Shown here in pieces: positions 14,618 to 16,266 of a DNA stretch of 16,266 nucleotides. Below the pieces are notes generated by a model, which did no database searches, was not told where the DNA came from, and saw only the letters and a list, made by a program, of their open reading frames with translations. Position 1 is the stretch's first letter. Each line of letters starts with the position of its first letter. The DNA comes from an uncultured Flavobacteriales bacterium (GTDB lineage Bacteria > Bacteroidota > Bacteroidia > Flavobacteriales_D > Sanyastnellaceae): positions 1 to 16,266 of the forward strand of contig CALKUW010000085.1 of NCBI GenBank assembly GCA_937996585.1. Reading direction: 5' to 3'. Position numbers and translations under genes: made by a program.

Positions 14618-15499
14618 TCAGGCCTCCGCCGTGCGTCTGCGCTTCAGCCAGGAATCGATGAACACGGTCGCGATCAACACGGCGGCGCCACCGTAGAACC
14701 CGGGCGGCATCACCTCTTCATCGCCGAAGATGGCCAGGGCCAGCAGGATGGCATAAACCGGCTCGAGGTTGATGGCCATGGCGACGGTAAAGGGGCTCAG
14801 CACCTTCATGATTTCAACGGTCAGGGCAAAGGCCATGGAGGTCGCAACGATGCCCAAAAGGAGCAGCCACCCCATGTCGGAACGGGTCGGCCACGCCACA
14901 TCCCATTCGCCTGAGAACACCATCCAACCCGCAAGAAAAAGGCACGCGGTGAGCAGCTCCATGCGGGACACTGCAAGGGACGGCACCGTGCGGCACCAGA
15001 TGCTGTTCAGCGTGCCGAACAGGGCCGCGCAGAATGCGCTGAACAAGGCGATGAGCATGCCTTCGCCATAGCCCACATCCACGCGGTACATCCACCACAG
15101 TCCCGCCAGGGCCACCATGCCGAGCACCACTTCGCGCAGGTCCAGGCGCCGCCGGTGCAGCACCGGTTCAATGAAGGCGACGAACATCGGTGCGGTGGCC
15201 ATCACGGCCAGGGCGAGGGAAACCGTCGAAACCTTGATGGCTTCAAAAAAGGAGGCCCAGTGCAGGGCGACGAGAAGACCGGTTGCGATGATGCCCAGCC
15301 GCTGCCGCGTTGGCATTTCCGGACGCACCCCCTTGCGCAGCCACATCCAGACGTAAAGCCCGCCGGCGCCGATGAGGGTGCGCCAGAAAACGAGCGGCAC
15401 CGACGACAGCGAAATCAATTTCCCGAGGACGCCCGTGAACCCGAACACCACCACCGTGGAGTGCAGTGCGATCTGGGCCCGCAGCGACGTCAAGGGCAT
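14618..15499 (-). CDS. DMT superfamily (EamA) transporter
   Basis: The 293-residue protein is strongly hydrophobic, with about ten predicted membrane-spanning segments arranged as two EamA repeats. The first repeat contains VVFGFTGVLGKLISLSSVPL and FWRTLIGAGGLYVW. The second ends with AINLEPVYAILLALAIFGDEE and a final helix, then a basic tail (WLKRRR), as usual in this family. Members are inner-membrane exporters or exchangers of small metabolites such as amino acids and nucleobases; the substrate cannot be predicted here. The ATG lies 4 bases after the stop of the upstream secreted-protein gene, so both are probably on one transcript. No functional reason for that pairing is visible. Confidence 0.93.
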   Translation of the reverse strand: MPLTSLRAQIALHSTVVVFGFTGVLGKLISLSSVPLVFWRTLIGAGGLYVWMWLRKGVRPEMPTRQRLGIIATGLLVALHWASFFEAIKVSTVSLALAVMATAPMFVAFIEPVLHRRRLDLREVVLGMVALAGLWWMYRVDVGYGEGMLIALFSAFCAALFGTLNSIWCRTVPSLAVSRMELLTACLFLAGWMVFSGEWDVAWPTRSDMGWLLLLGIVATSMAFALTVEIMKVLSPFTVAMAINLEPVYAILLALAIFGDEEVMPPGFYGGAAVLIATVFIDSWLKRRRTAEA

Positions 15500-15503
15500 C
15501 GCG

Positions 15504-16266
15504 TCAGTGGCGGATGAGGGGCAGACTCCACATCGTGCTGTCCTCCCCTACCAGCTGCAGCAAATACCATCCCTTCGGCAATGCTGCGGCATCCAGTAGC
15601 AGGCGGCCTTCCGGTGCAAGGGTTCCGCCGCTTTGGTGCGCGCGGCCCTGTGCATCATGAAGCACCCATCCTGCCAGCTGGACCTCCGTGGTCAGGCTGA
15701 AGGACTGCTGTGTTCCGAACGGGTTGGGTCCGTAGCGGAACGGCAACCCATTCGCCATTTCAGACAAGCCAATGGTGCTCGTGTCCGGGAAGATTACGGT
15801 CACCTCCTGCGAGGCCTGGTCGGTACACACGCCGTCGGCGCTGATCACGTTCAGAACCACCGTGTAAGTGCTGTCCACCGCGTATTCGTGGAGGGGAGAC
15901 GTCGTGGTATCCGGCGGCGTGCCGTCGCCAAAGCTCCAGAAATTCGAACCCACCCCGATTGACAGGTTTTCGAAGGGGACCGGCCCGTTTTCCGCATACC
16001 AGGGATTTTCCACGAAGAAGTCCGCCTGCACAGGCTCGGAAATGTCCGCCGCACTGCGCGGCAGGATGGTGTACCCATCCAGGAAGGGGGCTTCAAGGTC
16101 CCGTTGTCCTCCGATGCCCGTCACGCCGAACACCCCTTCCGGGGCTTCCGTGCCGAACAGGTCGGTGTCCGCATCCACCACCATGAGGTAGAGGGCCGCG
16201 CCAGTCGAGACGTACACCTCGAATTGGGGTGCCGTGTTCGTCCAGGCCTCCGGATTGACCAGCTCC
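15504..16266 (-). CDS. Secreted protein with PKD domain and type A T9SS sorting tail, 3' part only
   Basis: The frame is open to the right edge, and a GTG at 16217 is internal; 253 residues are visible. Visible residues 1-75 (ending DGYTILPRSAADI, with LFGTEAP and VTGIGGQ) resemble a beta-barrel segment found in secreted Bacteroidota proteins; this is from memory and uncertain. A PKD domain follows at about 95-160, with FWSFGDGTPPD and a TYTVVLNV strand. The last 80 residues form a type A (Por_Secre_tail) sorting domain: YGPNPFG, a WVLHDAQGRAH strand, LDAAALPKGWYLLQLV and a short basic end. Type A tails are removed during T9SS export, usually with attachment to surface lipopolysaccharide. The catalytic or binding part, if any, is outside the window. 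It is followed after 4 bases by the transporter gene. Confidence 0.9.
   Translation of the reverse strand, partial: ELVNPEAWTNTAPQFEVYVSTGAALYLMVVDADTDLFGTEAPEGVFGVTGIGGQRDLEAPFLDGYTILPRSAADISEPVQADFFVENPWYAENGPVPFENLSIGVGSNFWSFGDGTPPDTTTSPLHEYAVDSTYTVVLNVISADGVCTDQASQEVTVIFPDTSTIGLSEMANGLPFRYGPNPFGTQQSFSLTTEVQLAGWVLHDAQGRAHQSGGTLAPEGRLLLDAAALPKGWYLLQLVGEDSTMWSLPLIRH

Overview
The window is about 16 kb of GC-rich DNA (roughly 60-63% G+C by eye) from a member of the Bacteroidota. The phylum call rests on secreted proteins ending in both kinds of type IX secretion system (T9SS) sorting domain, two PorP/SprF-type outer-membrane proteins, a Bacteroidota-style small biotin carrier protein, and starts without clear Shine-Dalgarno sequences. 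The housekeeping genes look like those of an aerobic, probably aquatic, Flavobacteriales-like organism, but I cannot name a genus. There are no RNA genes, insertion sequences, CRISPR arrays or prophage genes, and no gene-free stretch longer than about 100 bases.

Layout. At the left edge is the 3' part of a large secreted protein with a type B (gliding-motility-associated, CHU_C) C-terminal domain, followed 7 bases later by radA (DNA repair/recombination ATPase) on the + strand. Converging on radA is a two-gene minus-strand unit: a conserved protein of unknown function with a low-complexity acidic middle, then rsmI (16S rRNA 2'-O-methyltransferase). From 12879 down to 4850 lies the centrepiece, a four-gene minus-strand operon made of two 'cargo + partner' pairs: a 329-aa type B-sorted secreted protein with a PorP/SprF protein, then a 1712-aa adhesin-like protein of about 18 SprB-type repeats with a second PorP/SprF protein. 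In both pairs the cargo stop overlaps the partner start in the same hexamer, CGATGA. To the right are a biotin carrier protein gene and hemW (haem chaperone), transcribed divergently from a 39-bp gap that holds a 7-bp inverted repeat. Then come a minus-strand DMT/EamA transporter and, at the right edge, the 3' part of a secreted protein with a PKD domain and a type A T9SS sorting tail.

How the genes work together. The four-gene operon most likely builds two surface systems. In the Flavobacterium johnsoniae SprB/SprF precedent, a type B-sorted repeat protein needs a PorP/SprF-family partner to be secreted or anchored at the cell surface. The overlaps here suggest each cargo is made together with its own partner. 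The most unusual sequence property is charge: the giant adhesin has no lysine after its signal peptide, and the cargo at the left edge has a 516-residue stretch with neither lysine nor arginine. The remaining genes are ordinary core functions with no visible link to the surface operon.
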